A DNA stretch of 64,000 nucleotides from Allohahella marinimesophila (GCF_039538005.1 NZ_BAABBO010000024.1:18415-82414); one strand, 5' to 3'. Shown: positions 54,621 to 62,546, counted from the first letter of the stretch. The notes: generated by a model not told the origin, from the letters alone. A program made the numbers and translations.

Positions 54621-55997
54621 ATGAACTGGTCAACTTCATTCAAGGCAGCTGCTATGGCCTCGGCAATCTCGCTCTGCGTCACAGCAGGGAGTGCCCACGC
54701 CGAAAAGCTTGGGTACCCGGAAAAGGAAGAGCTGAGATTTGGCTTCATCAAGCTGACCGATATGGCACCGCTCGCCATCGCTTATGAAAACCGCTACTTC
54801 GAAGATGAAGGCCTTTATGTCTCAGTCGAAGCACAGGCGAACTGGAAAGTATTGCTGGATGGCGTCATTGACGGTCAGCTGGACGGGGCACATATGCTCG
54901 CCGGGCAACCACTGGCTGCGACCATGGGCTACGGCACCAAGGCGAATATCGTCACTCCCTTTTCGATGGACCTGAACGGCAACGCCATCACCGTCTCCAA
55001 CGACGTCTGGGCGCAGATGAAAAGCAATCTGCCAATGAATGCCGATGGCAAGCCTGAGCATCCGATCAAGGCCGATGCACTCAAGCCGGTCGTCGACAAG
55101 TTCAAGGCCGAGGGCAAGCAGTTCAAGATGGGCATGGTGTTCCCCGTGTCCACACATAACTACGAGCTGCGCTACTGGCTGGCCGCTGGCAACATCCATC
55201 CTGGCTACTATGCGCCGCATAAAGGCGACACTTCAGGCCAGCTGCAGGCGGACGCCCTGCTATCAGTTACACCACCGCCACAAATGCCAGCCACGCTCGA
55301 GGCCGGCACCATCAATGGGTATTGCGTCGGTGAGCCCTGGAACCAGCAGGCCGTGTTCAAGGGCATCGGCGTGCCAGTCATTACCGATTACGAAATCTGG
55401 AAGAACAATCCGGAAAAAGTCTTCGGCATGACAGAAGAGTTTATCGAGAAGAACCCGAATACCGCGGTCCGAGTGACCAGAGCGCTGATCCGGGCTGCCA
55501 TGTGGCTGGATGAGAACAATAACGCCAACCGAGCCAAGGCCGTGAAGATTCTGTCACAGCCGCAGTATGTAGGCGCTGATTACGACGTTATCGCCAACAG
55601 CATGATCGGCACCTTTGAGTACGAAAAGGGCGACAAGCGGCAGGTGCCGGACTTCAACGTGTTCTTCCGCTACAACGCTACCTATCCCTATTACTCGGAT
55701 GCCATCTGGTACCTGACCCAGATGCGTCGCTGGGGACAGATAGCTGAAGACAAGCCTGACGACTGGTACAAGGATCTGGCGAAGAAGGTCTATCGCACAG
55801 ACATCTATACCAAAGCCGCAAAGTCGCTCATTGCAGATGGTTTGGCCAAGGCCGAAGACTTTCCGGACTTTGCCTCTGAAACCGGCTTCAAGCCTGTGCA
55901 GACAGAGTTCATCGACGGCGTGTCTTACGACGGCTCCAAACCCAATGCCTATATCGACAGCTTCAAGATCGGCCTGAAAACCGGCGATAAGCTCTAA
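54621..55997 (+). CDS. nrtA: Nitrate-type ABC transporter substrate-binding protein (NrtA/CmpA family)
   Basis: 458-residue periplasmic binding protein with a cleavable signal peptide (residues 1-27, ending GSAHA). The mature protein follows the NrtA/CmpA pattern: LRFGFIKLTDMAPLAIAYE, LDGVIDGQLDGAHMLAGQPLAATMG, GTINGYCVGEPWNQQAV and the Tyr/Trp-rich C-terminal third. Relatives bind nitrate, nitrite or bicarbonate, and the sigma-54 context favours nitrate. It is first in a three-gene operon. Confidence 0.9.
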   Translation: MNWSTSFKAAAMASAISLCVTAGSAHAEKLGYPEKEELRFGFIKLTDMAPLAIAYENRYFEDEGLYVSVEAQANWKVLLDGVIDGQLDGAHMLAGQPLAATMGYGTKANIVTPFSMDLNGNAITVSNDVWAQMKSNLPMNADGKPEHPIKADALKPVVDKFKAEGKQFKMGMVFPVSTHNYELRYWLAAGNIHPGYYAPHKGDTSGQLQADALLSVTPPPQMPATLEAGTINGYCVGEPWNQQAVFKGIGVPVITDYEIWKNNPEKVFGMTEEFIEKNPNTAVRVTRALIRAAMWLDENNNANRAKAVKILSQPQYVGADYDVIANSMIGTFEYEKGDKRQVPDFNVFFRYNATYPYYSDAIWYLTQMRRWGQIAEDKPDDWYKDLAKKVYRTDIYTKAAKSLIADGLAKAEDFPDFASETGFKPVQTEFIDGVSYDGSKPNAYIDSFKIGLKTGDKL

Positions 55998-56031
55998 GCG
56001 CTTTTTTCAAGCCCCACGCAGGATCATAGTC

Positions 56032-57063
56032 ATGGAAAACACAGCAGCCACGCCACAAGCCACAGCAGGTGCGACCGTGAATCGGGCGGTCATTGCACCA
56101 GTTCCGTCCGATCGTGATATCGACCTCGGTCAGCTGTTCACAGTTACATTGAAGCCGTTTATCGCGCCATTAGTGGGCATTGCTATCTTCCTGATGCTCT
56201 GGAGTTTCGCGGCGAAGAACATCGAGACTTCGCTTGGCGCCTTTCCCGGGCCGGCGGCGGTTGCCGAGCAGTTCGGTAACCTCTACGACGAGCATGTAGT
56301 CGCGGGTGAGAAGGAAGCCGCGTTCTACCAGCGCCAGGAAGAGCGCAACGCTGAACGCGTTGCTGCCGACCCCGGCTATGAACCACGTATTCGTGACTAT
56401 ACCGGCAAGGAGACCTTTCTCGATCAGATCTTTACCAGCCTGCTCACCGTCATGAGCGGTTTCATGCTGGCGGCCATCATAGCCATTCCATTAGGCATCG
56501 CCATCGGCCTCAACAAGACACTGAGCGCTGCGGTCAATCCTGTGATTCAGATCTTCAAGCCAGTCTCGCCGCTGGCCTGGCTGCCGCTGGTGACGATGGT
56601 GGTCAGCGCCGTGTATGTGACCAGCGATCCCATGTTCGCGAAATCTTTCGTGACTTCAGTGATCACTGTGACCCTGTGCTGTCTCTGGCCAATGATGATC
56701 AATACCGCACTCGGCGTCGCAACCATCGACAAGGACCTGGTGAACGTGAGCCGTGTGCTCCGGCTGCCGCCACTGAAGCACGTGCAGAAGATCGTGTTGC
56801 CCGCCGCCGTGCCACTGATTTTCACCGGTATGCGAATGTCTCTGAGCATCGCCTGGATGGTGTTGATCGCTGCGGAGATGCTCGCGCAGAACCCGGGCCT
56901 GGGCAAGTTCGTCTGGGATGAGTTCCAGAACGGCAGCTCCTCCTCACTCGCACGCATCATGGCTGCCGTTATCGTCATCGGCCTGATTGGCTTCATGCTC
57001 GACCGCATCATGCTTACGCTGCAGCGCTACGTTTCCTGGGACAAGAACACTGCCGCCAGCTAA
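56032..57063 (+). CDS. nrtB: Nitrate-type ABC transporter permease
   Basis: 343-residue inner-membrane permease. The first helix is near residues 46-62. The C-terminal BPD-type permease domain covers about 135-335, with the EAA-like loop (VLRLPPLKHVQKIVLPAAVPLIF). Between them is a charged stretch of about 60 residues (residues 80-130, GEKEAAFYQRQEERNAERV) predicted outside the membrane, unusual in length. It follows nrtA by 34 bp. Confidence 0.92.
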   Translation: MENTAATPQATAGATVNRAVIAPVPSDRDIDLGQLFTVTLKPFIAPLVGIAIFLMLWSFAAKNIETSLGAFPGPAAVAEQFGNLYDEHVVAGEKEAAFYQRQEERNAERVAADPGYEPRIRDYTGKETFLDQIFTSLLTVMSGFMLAAIIAIPLGIAIGLNKTLSAAVNPVIQIFKPVSPLAWLPLVTMVVSAVYVTSDPMFAKSFVTSVITVTLCCLWPMMINTALGVATIDKDLVNVSRVLRLPPLKHVQKIVLPAAVPLIFTGMRMSLSIAWMVLIAAEMLAQNPGLGKFVWDEFQNGSSSSLARIMAAVIVIGLIGFMLDRIMLTLQRYVSWDKNTAAS

Positions 57064-57106
57064 CACTGGGCGACCCAACAGATACTCACCAAGTGGAGAA
57101 CAGCTC

Positions 57107-57958
57107 ATGTCCATCACACTGAATATCGACCATATCGATATGGTCTTCGACACCCCAAAGGGCCCATTCACGGCGCTGCAGAATGTGAGCCTCAAGATCA
57201 GGGAAGGTGAGTTCGTCTCACTGATCGGTCACTCCGGCTGCGGTAAGTCAACGGTGCTGAATATCGTGGCAGGTCTTTATCAGGCGAGTAAAGGGGGCGT
57301 CGTTCTGAACGGTAAGGAGGTCAATCAACCTGGCCCCGAGCGCGCCGTCGTATTTCAGAACCATTCGCTGCTACCCTGGTTGACCGCTTATGAGAATGTT
57401 GAGCTGGCGGTAGATCAGGTCTTTGGCCGCAAAAAGAGCCGGGCAGAGAAGAAAGAGTGGATTGAGCACAATTTGCGCCTTGTGCATATGGAACATGCCA
57501 TGCACAAACGTCCTGGCGAGATTTCTGGCGGTATGAAACAGCGTGTCGGTATCGCTCGGGCCCTCGCGATGGAGCCTCAGGTGCTGCTGATGGATGAGCC
57601 CTTTGGAGCACTGGACGCTCTCACGCGGGCCCATATGCAGGACTCGCTGATGGAGATCCAGAACGAGCTGAATAATACAGTGATCATGATTACCCACGAC
57701 GTGGATGAAGCCGTGTTGTTGTCTGATCGAATCGTGATGATGACCAACGGGCCAGCGGCCACAATTGGGGAAATTTTGGAGGTTGATCTCGAGCGGCCGC
57801 GTGATCGGCTTGGACTGGCTGAAGATCCACAGTACACGCATCTGCGGTCTGAAGTGCTGCGGTTTTTGTATGAAAAGCAGCGGAAGGTTGAGGAGATTGG
57901 GAGCAAGCGTGCGAAGAAGGCCGGTCCTGGCAAGCACAATCGGTCTAATGCTGCCTAA
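57107..57958 (+). CDS. nrtD: Nitrate-type ABC transporter ATP-binding protein
   Basis: 283-residue ATPase energising the permease. Walker A GHSGCGKST, Q-loop FQNHSLLPWL, signature ISGGMKQR and Walker B VLLMDEPFGALD are visible. It lacks the solute-binding C-terminal domain of the NrtC/CmpC type and so corresponds to NrtD. The ATG at 57107 has GGAG upstream. It ends 27 bp before the converging integrase gene, and no nitrate or nitrite reductase follows. Confidence 0.9.
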   Translation: MSITLNIDHIDMVFDTPKGPFTALQNVSLKIREGEFVSLIGHSGCGKSTVLNIVAGLYQASKGGVVLNGKEVNQPGPERAVVFQNHSLLPWLTAYENVELAVDQVFGRKKSRAEKKEWIEHNLRLVHMEHAMHKRPGEISGGMKQRVGIARALAMEPQVLLMDEPFGALDALTRAHMQDSLMEIQNELNNTVIMITHDVDEAVLLSDRIVMMTNGPAATIGEILEVDLERPRDRLGLAEDPQYTHLRSEVLRFLYEKQRKVEEIGSKRAKKAGPGKHNRSNAA

Positions 57959-57985
57959 GGTAGTCGCGAGGCTGCTGCGGCAGAT

Positions 57986-58951
57986 TCACACCAGTGGAAT
58001 GGTATCGAGCGGACTAATGGTGCCTGCCCGCTGATTGCCCAGGACGTGTGTGTAGATTTCGGTCGTTCGAAGATCGCTGTGGCCAAGCAGCTCCTGCACA
58101 GTTCTGATGTCGCTGCCGGTTTCAAGCAGCCGTGTGGCAAAGGAGTGGCGGAAGGTATGTGCGGTCACGCGCTTGCAGACACTGCTTATGGATACAGCGG
58201 TGCGCAGCTGCCGTGCGTAGGCGCTGCTGTGAAGGTGGTGGCGACAGACTGATTGGTCGTAGGGATTAATCGATCTCATGGCGGACGGGAAAAGATACTG
58301 CCAGGGTGTCTGCCGCAGCGTACCTTGGTATTTCTTGAGCAGGGAAGGCGGCATCGATGTGAAGCCGTAGCCTTCAAGCACATCATTTTCATGAATTGCC
58401 TTGGCCCTCTCCATCTGCTGTTCGATTCGGGCAAGTAGGTTCGTAGGCAGCAAGGTATAGCGGTCCTTGTCTCCCTTGCCGCCAAATACGAGGATCGACT
58501 TTCTCACCATGCATATGTCTTTCAGACGCAGTCTCAGGACTTCATTTATTCGAAAACCGCAACCATACAGAAGCGCGGTAATCAGCCAGTACTGACCCTC
58601 CATCTGCGCCAGAATGGCGCTCACTTCCTGAGGGGTAAGCACGGTTGGCAGCCGGCGCGGCTTTCGCGCAAGGCTGTACGCCAAGTCTTTTATCTCGATG
58701 TGAAGCACGTGCCGATAGACGAAAATAATGGCGCAGAGCGCAATATTCTGCGTGGCCTTACTCACCGACCGATTCACCGCCAGGTGATTGAGAAAGCGTT
58801 CGATCTCAGACGCTCCCATGGTTTCAGGGTGCCTGGTGTCGTTAAACAGGATGTACTGCCTGATCCAGTACAAATAGGTTTTTTCCGTCTGATAAGCGTA
58901 ATGCCGCGTGCGCAGTTCCGTTCGCACACTTTCCATGAACCTGGACTTCAT
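57986..58951 (-). CDS. intI: Integron integrase
   Basis: 321-residue tyrosine recombinase that inserts and excises cassettes at attI and attC. The catalytic set is complete: R134 (CGFRINE), K159/K162 (GGKGDKDR), H265-x2-R268 (HTFRHS), H291 (LLGHSDL) and Y300 (EIYTHV). The segment about 190-222 (EGYGFTSMPPSLL, TPWQYLFPS) is the extra patch that distinguishes integron integrases from other tyrosine recombinases. No frameshift is seen, so it may be active. The ATG at 58951 has AGGAT upstream and a LexA box 18 bp before the start. It is convergent with the nitrate transporter. Confidence 0.96.
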   Translation of the reverse strand: MKSRFMESVRTELRTRHYAYQTEKTYLYWIRQYILFNDTRHPETMGASEIERFLNHLAVNRSVSKATQNIALCAIIFVYRHVLHIEIKDLAYSLARKPRRLPTVLTPQEVSAILAQMEGQYWLITALLYGCGFRINEVLRLRLKDICMVRKSILVFGGKGDKDRYTLLPTNLLARIEQQMERAKAIHENDVLEGYGFTSMPPSLLKKYQGTLRQTPWQYLFPSAMRSINPYDQSVCRHHLHSSAYARQLRTAVSISSVCKRVTAHTFRHSFATRLLETGSDIRTVQELLGHSDLRTTEIYTHVLGNQRAGTISPLDTIPLV

Positions 58952-58968
58952 CAGAGATCCTTCTCTGG

Positions 58969-58984
58969 CTGTATATCTATACAG
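58969..58984. promoter_or_regulatory. LexA box in the intI promoter region
   Basis: CTGTATATCTATACAG is a perfect CTGT-N8-ACAG SOS operator 18-33 bp upstream of the intI ATG. It implies LexA repression and induction of the integrase by DNA damage, as known for Vibrio and class 1 integrons. Confidence 0.85.
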
Positions 58985-59212
58985 TGTAATGGCCTCGATG
59001 AATTCTGGAAAGGGGTTTGCTTAGTAAGCCCGGGCTTGAGTGCTCGATCTTCCCTTGGTGAGTTATTCTAAGATTTTGTTCCAATTGAATTTTCTGGAAA
59101 TGCGGTGCGGCTTATAGAGCAGCCAAATGCTCGTCTTGCCCGAGCGCATGTTTTTTCCATGGAGAATGGCGACACCTGATGATCATACAAGGTGACAACC
59201 AGATGCAGTTTC

Positions 59213-59240
59213 TTGTTCTAAAGGGATTTTCTGACATACT
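59213..59240 (+). promoter_or_regulatory. Candidate Pc cassette promoter
   Basis: TTGTTC (59213-59218) and CATACT (59235-59240) are 16 bp apart and read toward the array, about 150 bp before the first cassette. Each hexamer matches 4 of 6 consensus bases. The rest of the 58952-59393 leader shows no supported gene. Confidence 0.4.
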
Positions 59241-59329
59241 GAAGTCATGAGACCAAAAAGCGGGCCCGGGGCTTTCGAAGCGCGCATTGTAATAAGCTGT
59301 TATTTGTCGGCAGTGTCGCGGTAGGCCTC

Positions 59330-59397
59330 GGCGGGAGTAGTCCCTGGAGGCACCAGCTTTGGTTCGGTAGTCCGCCTTAGCTGCAGAATTCAGCTAN
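59330..59397 (+). other. Probable attI region, insertion point at about 59393/59394
   Basis: The boundary is inferred by alignment with the second copy of the first cassette: GCTANTAGCACGAGG here corresponds to GTTACTAGCACGAGG at 60449. The junction therefore falls after G59393. The core reads GCTANTA rather than GTTACTA, and 59397 is an ambiguous base. The extent to the left is a guess. Confidence 0.45.
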
Positions 59398-59738
59398 TAG
59401 CACGAGGCTCTTTTAGAAAGCTTCGGTGGTTCTAGGTCATCTGCTCACCAGGCAATGGGCTGGTGGCTCCCCTCAGCTTTCTCGGCACCAAGACTGAAGA
59501 GTTGCGCTCATCCGGTGGCGTTGCCAGATTAGGATTGTAAGCCGGCAGGGTAGTCAGCTCCGGCAACAGCGGTGTGGCGTTCGATGGACTATCATTTATC
59601 CAACGTACTGGCTTCGTTCGCTCCGTGAGGCTCCGGCCTGCGCTTGCGCTTCGGCAGCCCGGCTTTGCCGACTGTCAGTGGCTCGGCGAGTAACAAGATA
59701 ATGTTGCAGACACGCTTCGCGCGCTGCAAATCACGGCG
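59394..59738 (+). repeat. Non-coding gene cassette, copy 1
   Basis: 345-bp first cassette with no credible ORF on either strand. It aligns along its whole length with the third cassette (60450-60796), by eye about 80% identical up to the attC. Shared blocks include GGTCATCTGCTCACC, TGGCGTTCGATG and CTATCATTTATCCAAC. The last 130 bp are rich in CGG/CCG hairpins (GCCTGCGCTTGCGC, GGCAGCCCGGCTTTGCCG), suggesting structured RNA or DNA. Reading-frame stops differ between the copies, so coding is not conserved. It ends with attC1. Confidence 0.75.
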
Positions 59739-59744
59739 TTATGC
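59688..59744 (+). other. attC site 1 (short)
   Basis: About 57 bp from GAGTAAC to the core GTTATGC. Arms TTGCAG/CTGCAA and TAAC/GTTA pair around a GC-rich loop. Cleavage is expected between 59738 and 59739. Confidence 0.7.
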
Positions 59745-59759
59745 ACTCAAAGGCTCGAG

Positions 59760-60344
59760 ATGATCGATAGGATCCCATGCAATGAATGCGGGGCAATGGT
59801 TTTACCAAGCACGGCTGAACGTACAGGTGGGCTTTGCATGCCCTGTAAGAATGGTACTCGCAAAAGTATGGATCTAGCTAAAGAGCGTGCAGCTAAGGAA
59901 AGAGAGCTTGAAAGAACATGCCCGTATCGAGCGCTATGGCGAGAGCTCGTAGATAAAGTGTATAACCAACGTGGTGGTTTTGAAGCACTCTCGGCAACTG
60001 AAAAGCTTTATTATTCGGTTAATGTCCTAAGCGGCGAAGTTTACAACGGAGGGTTCGACCAATATTTTACCAACACATCCGCTGAACATTACCGCGATGC
60101 TGAGCATGGTTTAGTTCAACTGGGTGCGACCAACTCAATTAAGCTATTAAGGCAAGCAAAGGAGCAATTGTTTGGCTCTAACCAAGTGCCAAAAAGTCAA
60201 ACTGAGCGATGGGAATTAATTCGTAAACTCAATCGGCCCACAGACTTAGATACACTGGACACTGATTTCTACAAAGACCTGGATAATCTAGATGACAAGC
60301 TTGAGGCTTTCGCATTAGAGGCAGGGTTAGTAAAAAATGCATAA
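59760..60344 (+). CDS. Cassette 2 protein: zinc-ribbon plus DUF4375/DMP19-like domain
   Basis: 194 residues. The N-terminus carries CNEC (residues 6-9) and CMPC about 20 residues later, a CxxC...CxxC zinc-ribbon pattern. From about residue 60 the segment GGFEALSATEKLYYSVNVLSG-EVYNGGFDQYF and the end resemble the DUF4375 domain found in the DNA-mimic DMP19 family. Role unknown. The ATG has AAAGG 7 nt upstream. A nine-codon mini-ORF starting in the attC core (59741) overlaps the start. The stop lies in the inverse core of attC2. Confidence 0.8.
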   Translation: MIDRIPCNECGAMVLPSTAERTGGLCMPCKNGTRKSMDLAKERAAKERELERTCPYRALWRELVDKVYNQRGGFEALSATEKLYYSVNVLSGEVYNGGFDQYFTNTSAEHYRDAEHGLVQLGATNSIKLLRQAKEQLFGSNQVPKSQTERWELIRKLNRPTDLDTLDTDFYKDLDNLDDKLEAFALEAGLVKNA

Positions 60345-60455
60345 CCAGTTGCTGCAACCGACATACGCGCTTCCACGAGTTTTGCGCATGTCGCTTCGCG
60401 CCATTGTCGCGCAAAACCCGCTCCAGCGCGCATGCGGCTGAGCAAGGCGTTACTA
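60339..60455 (+). other. attC site 2
   Basis: Runs from GCATAAC to GTTACTA, 117 bp. The imperfect palindrome includes TTTTGCGC/GCGCAAAA and TTGCTGC near the left end. Cleavage is expected between 60449 and 60450. The left end is shared in sequence with attC sites 6 and 8 (AGTTGCTGC, AGCAGCAGC). Confidence 0.75.
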
Positions 60456-60796
60456 GCACGAGGCTCGTTTCGATATTTTTGGTGGGTCGAGGTCATCTGC
60501 TCACCGGACAATGGGCTGGTGGCTTCTATGAGCATCCTCGGCATACCAGCTGATGAGGTGTGTTCATCAGGTGGCGTTGCCTGGTCTGACTATTAGCCGG
60601 CAGGTACACAGCTTCGGCAGCAGCGGAGTGGCGTTCGATGCACTATCATTTATCCAACCTACTGGCTTCGCTCGCTCCGGTATATTCCGGCCTGCGCTTG
60701 CGCTCCGGCAGCCCGGCTTCGCCGACTGCCAGCGGCTCGGCTAGTAACAAGATACTGCACGAGACAACCGCTTCGCGGCCGCTCGTGAGCACGGCG
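60450..60796 (+). repeat. Non-coding gene cassette, copy 2
   Basis: 347-bp third cassette homologous to the first (see 59394-59738). A 63-codon open frame (60553-60744) exists only in this copy and is broken in copy 1, so it is not considered a gene. The block from CTATCATTTATCCAAC to CGGCTAGTAACAAGATA is the best conserved. The two copies have different attC inner arms. Confidence 0.75.
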
Positions 60797-60802
60797 TTAC
60801 GT
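60742..60802 (+). other. attC site 3 (short)
   Basis: Runs from TAGTAAC to GTTACGT, 61 bp. Stem GCACGAG/CTCGTG around a GC-rich centre. Same short type as attC1 (both begin TAACAAGATA). Cleavage is expected between 60796 and 60797. Confidence 0.7.
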
Positions 60803-60805
60803 GTC

Positions 60806-61348
60806 ATGAGTGCTGAGAAACTTAAGAATTTTTGCGGACACTTGGCAGCCCTATCGTCGGATAACGAAAAATTATCGATGAGGCTGCTGCCATGGAGCTC
60901 CTTTACAGAAGACGATACCCCAGTGTTGGTGATCGATCTCGTTAACTATGATTTCCTGAAACCCACCCCCATCACTCTCGGTGAAGTCAAAGCCCGAGAG
61001 TACGAGATCGATGGTATTGAGTTAACAGAAGATCAAATCAAAATTTGGGTGTACGAGTTTGAGGAGCCACTTACCATAAGGTGCGGTGCAGTCAGCTATG
61101 GCTTTCAACCATTTTCCGAGAGCGAGTTGCTCCATTTTTTGAAATTATCGCAAGCTAGGAATAGCGAGCAAAATGAAGCTATAGTTTCTCTGCGTAAAAC
61201 GCTGTCTTCAATAGAGAAATTTGTCTCTGAGCAGGAGGATCGAGTAACTGCCAGGTACGGGCATCATCCGGAGGGGTCGGAAGGGCACCGACTTCAGAAA
61301 GTACAGCTGAATCTATTGCATCGACTGCGCGCGCGGCTCCACACGTAA
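60806..61348 (+). CDS. Cassette 4 hypothetical protein
   Basis: 180 residues from the ATG just inside the cassette (MSAEKLKNFCGHLAAL). The longer open frame upstream crosses attC3 and the previous cassette and is rejected. The first 110 residues look like a mixed alpha/beta domain (VLVIDLVNYDFLKPTPITLG, IKIWVYEFEEPLTIRCG). Residues 115-165 are a probable coiled coil (QNEAIVSLRKTLSSIEKFV). No family recognised. The ribosome site is weak, so expression may depend on translation coming from upstream. The stop lies in the attC4 inverse core. Confidence 0.65.
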   Translation: MSAEKLKNFCGHLAALSSDNEKLSMRLLPWSSFTEDDTPVLVIDLVNYDFLKPTPITLGEVKAREYEIDGIELTEDQIKIWVYEFEEPLTIRCGAVSYGFQPFSESELLHFLKLSQARNSEQNEAIVSLRKTLSSIEKFVSEQEDRVTARYGHHPEGSEGHRLQKVQLNLLHRLRARLHT

Positions 61349-61456
61349 CCAGGCCATGCAAGGGACAAATCTCCGTTCCGTATTTTGTGCTTTCGCTACG
61401 CTCAATGGTCGCACAAAATACTCCACTACAATTTGCCCATGATGGCAGCGTTATGC
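61343..61456 (+). other. attC site 4
   Basis: Runs from ACGTAAC to GTTATGC, 114 bp, with pairing arms ATTTTGTGC/GCACAAAAT and GGGACAAAT/ATTTGCCC. Nearly identical to attC7 (about 90% by eye). Cleavage is expected between 61450 and 61451. Confidence 0.8.
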
Positions 61457-61466
61457 AAAAAATACC

Positions 61467-61942
61467 ATGAAACATAGTCCAGAAAAAATCACCTTAGTAG
61501 CAGAGGCAATATTCTCCAAAGAGACTCTGCGGGTAGTAGAAGGGTATTCTAATTTCGATCGTGAGCCAATTGAGTTTTTTGTTCAGGCGAACTTGCTCGT
61601 TACTTAACGAATAACTTAATCGAAAAACAGAGCAACATAGATATACGAATTGTGTATCACGACATGGGATGTGATTTAACGAAGGAGAAAATCGCTCTAA
61701 ATCGAGACAAAGTTATAGGTAAAAAATTTCGATATACTTGGTCAGGTTGGGGTCAAATAATTCTCCAACTTGATGGTGCTGAAAGAAATGTCCAGATTAA
61801 TCGAGTGACATCAAATTCAGAACAAAGGGCAAATAAATGGAGTGGTGTTCATCCCGAGCAAGAACCAGTAGAGAGCTGGAATTGGAGTGCCGTAGAGAAA
61901 CACACAAAAAGGCTTCAGCGTGTTCTTAAAAAAATTGCATAA
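61467..61942 (+). pseudogene. Cassette 5 gene, interrupted by a frameshift
   Basis: Reading begins at ATG 61467 and runs 46 codons (ending QANLLVT) to a TAA at 61605-61607. The frame two bases over is open from 61574 to the stop at 61940-61942 in attC5. Joining them near 61585-61590 would give one protein of about 158 residues (...EFFVQ / ELARYLTNN...). That is consistent with loss of one base, by mutation or sequencing error. The second half contains KKFRYTWSGWGQIILQLDG and a Trp-rich end. No family recognised. The start overlaps a five-codon mini-ORF (61453-61470) as ATGA. Confidence 0.65.
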
Positions 61943-62041
61943 CAAGGCGTTCAACACGGACTCCGTAAAAGTGTCACCTGTTTTGCAAAGACATGCAAAA
62001 CAGCCGTCATTTTTACTCCGCCGGTTGACGCGGCGTTATGC
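61937..62041 (+). other. attC site 5
   Basis: Runs from GCATAAC to GTTATGC, 105 bp, with arms AAGGCGTTCAAC/GTTGACGCGGCG and TTTTGCA/TGCAAAA, the most classical-looking attC here. Cleavage is expected between 62035 and 62036. Confidence 0.85.
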
Positions 62042-62066
62042 AGGTAGCGTTATGAGGGGACTCTAG

Positions 62067-62444
62067 TTGCTCCGAATAATTCGCACTTTTTCGGCGGCGC
62101 TCCGTGCAAGCCGGATATTGGGTCAGAGTTATAGGCTTTCGCGATCTGGATCGGGCTTGGAGGCTGCCGCTAAGGCGCGGCTCGGTCTTGGTGTGCTCTC
62201 CCATCCGACGGTACGGAGATACAGCGCTCACGCTGGATCCGTTCATTTTTGCTTAGTAATACAGCTGGAAGAGCTTCGTACACAGCTAGGAGTTGAGGGC
62301 CCATTAGAGCGCGACTTGGTTGACGCATATTTGTTCCTTACTGCTCTACCTGAGGAGAATGCTGTCAGAGTTGAGCACGAGCAGTGGATCAATCATATCC
62401 GGGATCAATTAGGTTATACGCCGAGTCGTACGAATCATGCATAA
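62067..62444 (+). pseudogene. Cassette 6 open frame, probably disrupted
   Basis: A 125-codon frame starts only at TTG 62067. The same frame has an ATG at 62052 followed after four codons by an amber stop (62064-62066). This suggests a start now cut off by a nonsense change, or no gene at all. The C-terminal 60 residues look protein-like (LEELRTQLGVEGPLERD, VRVEHEQWINHIRDQ). The first 60 are basic and low in information, and other frames there are broken too. The stop lies in attC6. Family unknown. Confidence 0.4.
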
Positions 62445-62546
62445 CAAGTTGCTGCTACGGTCATCGCACAGTTGGCATCTTTTCTGCGGCGCTTCGCTGG
62501 CAAAAAGGCCGCCAACTGCACGCTGCCGCAGAGCAAAGCGTTATGC
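62439..62546 (+). other. attC site 6
   Basis: Runs from GCATAAC to GTTATGC, 108 bp, with arms AGTTGGC/GCCAACT and TTGCTGC/GCAGAGCAAAG flanking a GC-rich centre. Cleavage is expected between 62540 and 62541. Confidence 0.78.

Noticed and set aside
60269..60544. Minus-strand frame spanning the end of cassette 2, attC2 and the start of cassette 3
   Set aside because: It crosses a recombination site and three unrelated segments. Long open frames are common on the reverse of attC palindromes.
60553..60744. 63-codon plus-strand frame inside the third cassette
   Set aside because: The homologous first cassette has stops in the equivalent frame, so coding is not conserved.
61179..61475. 98-codon minus-strand frame, and a similar 122-codon frame at 62840-63208
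   Set aside because: Their shared protein sequence comes from the near-identical attC4 and attC7 palindromes they cross. They are antisense to cassette genes and have no ribosome site.
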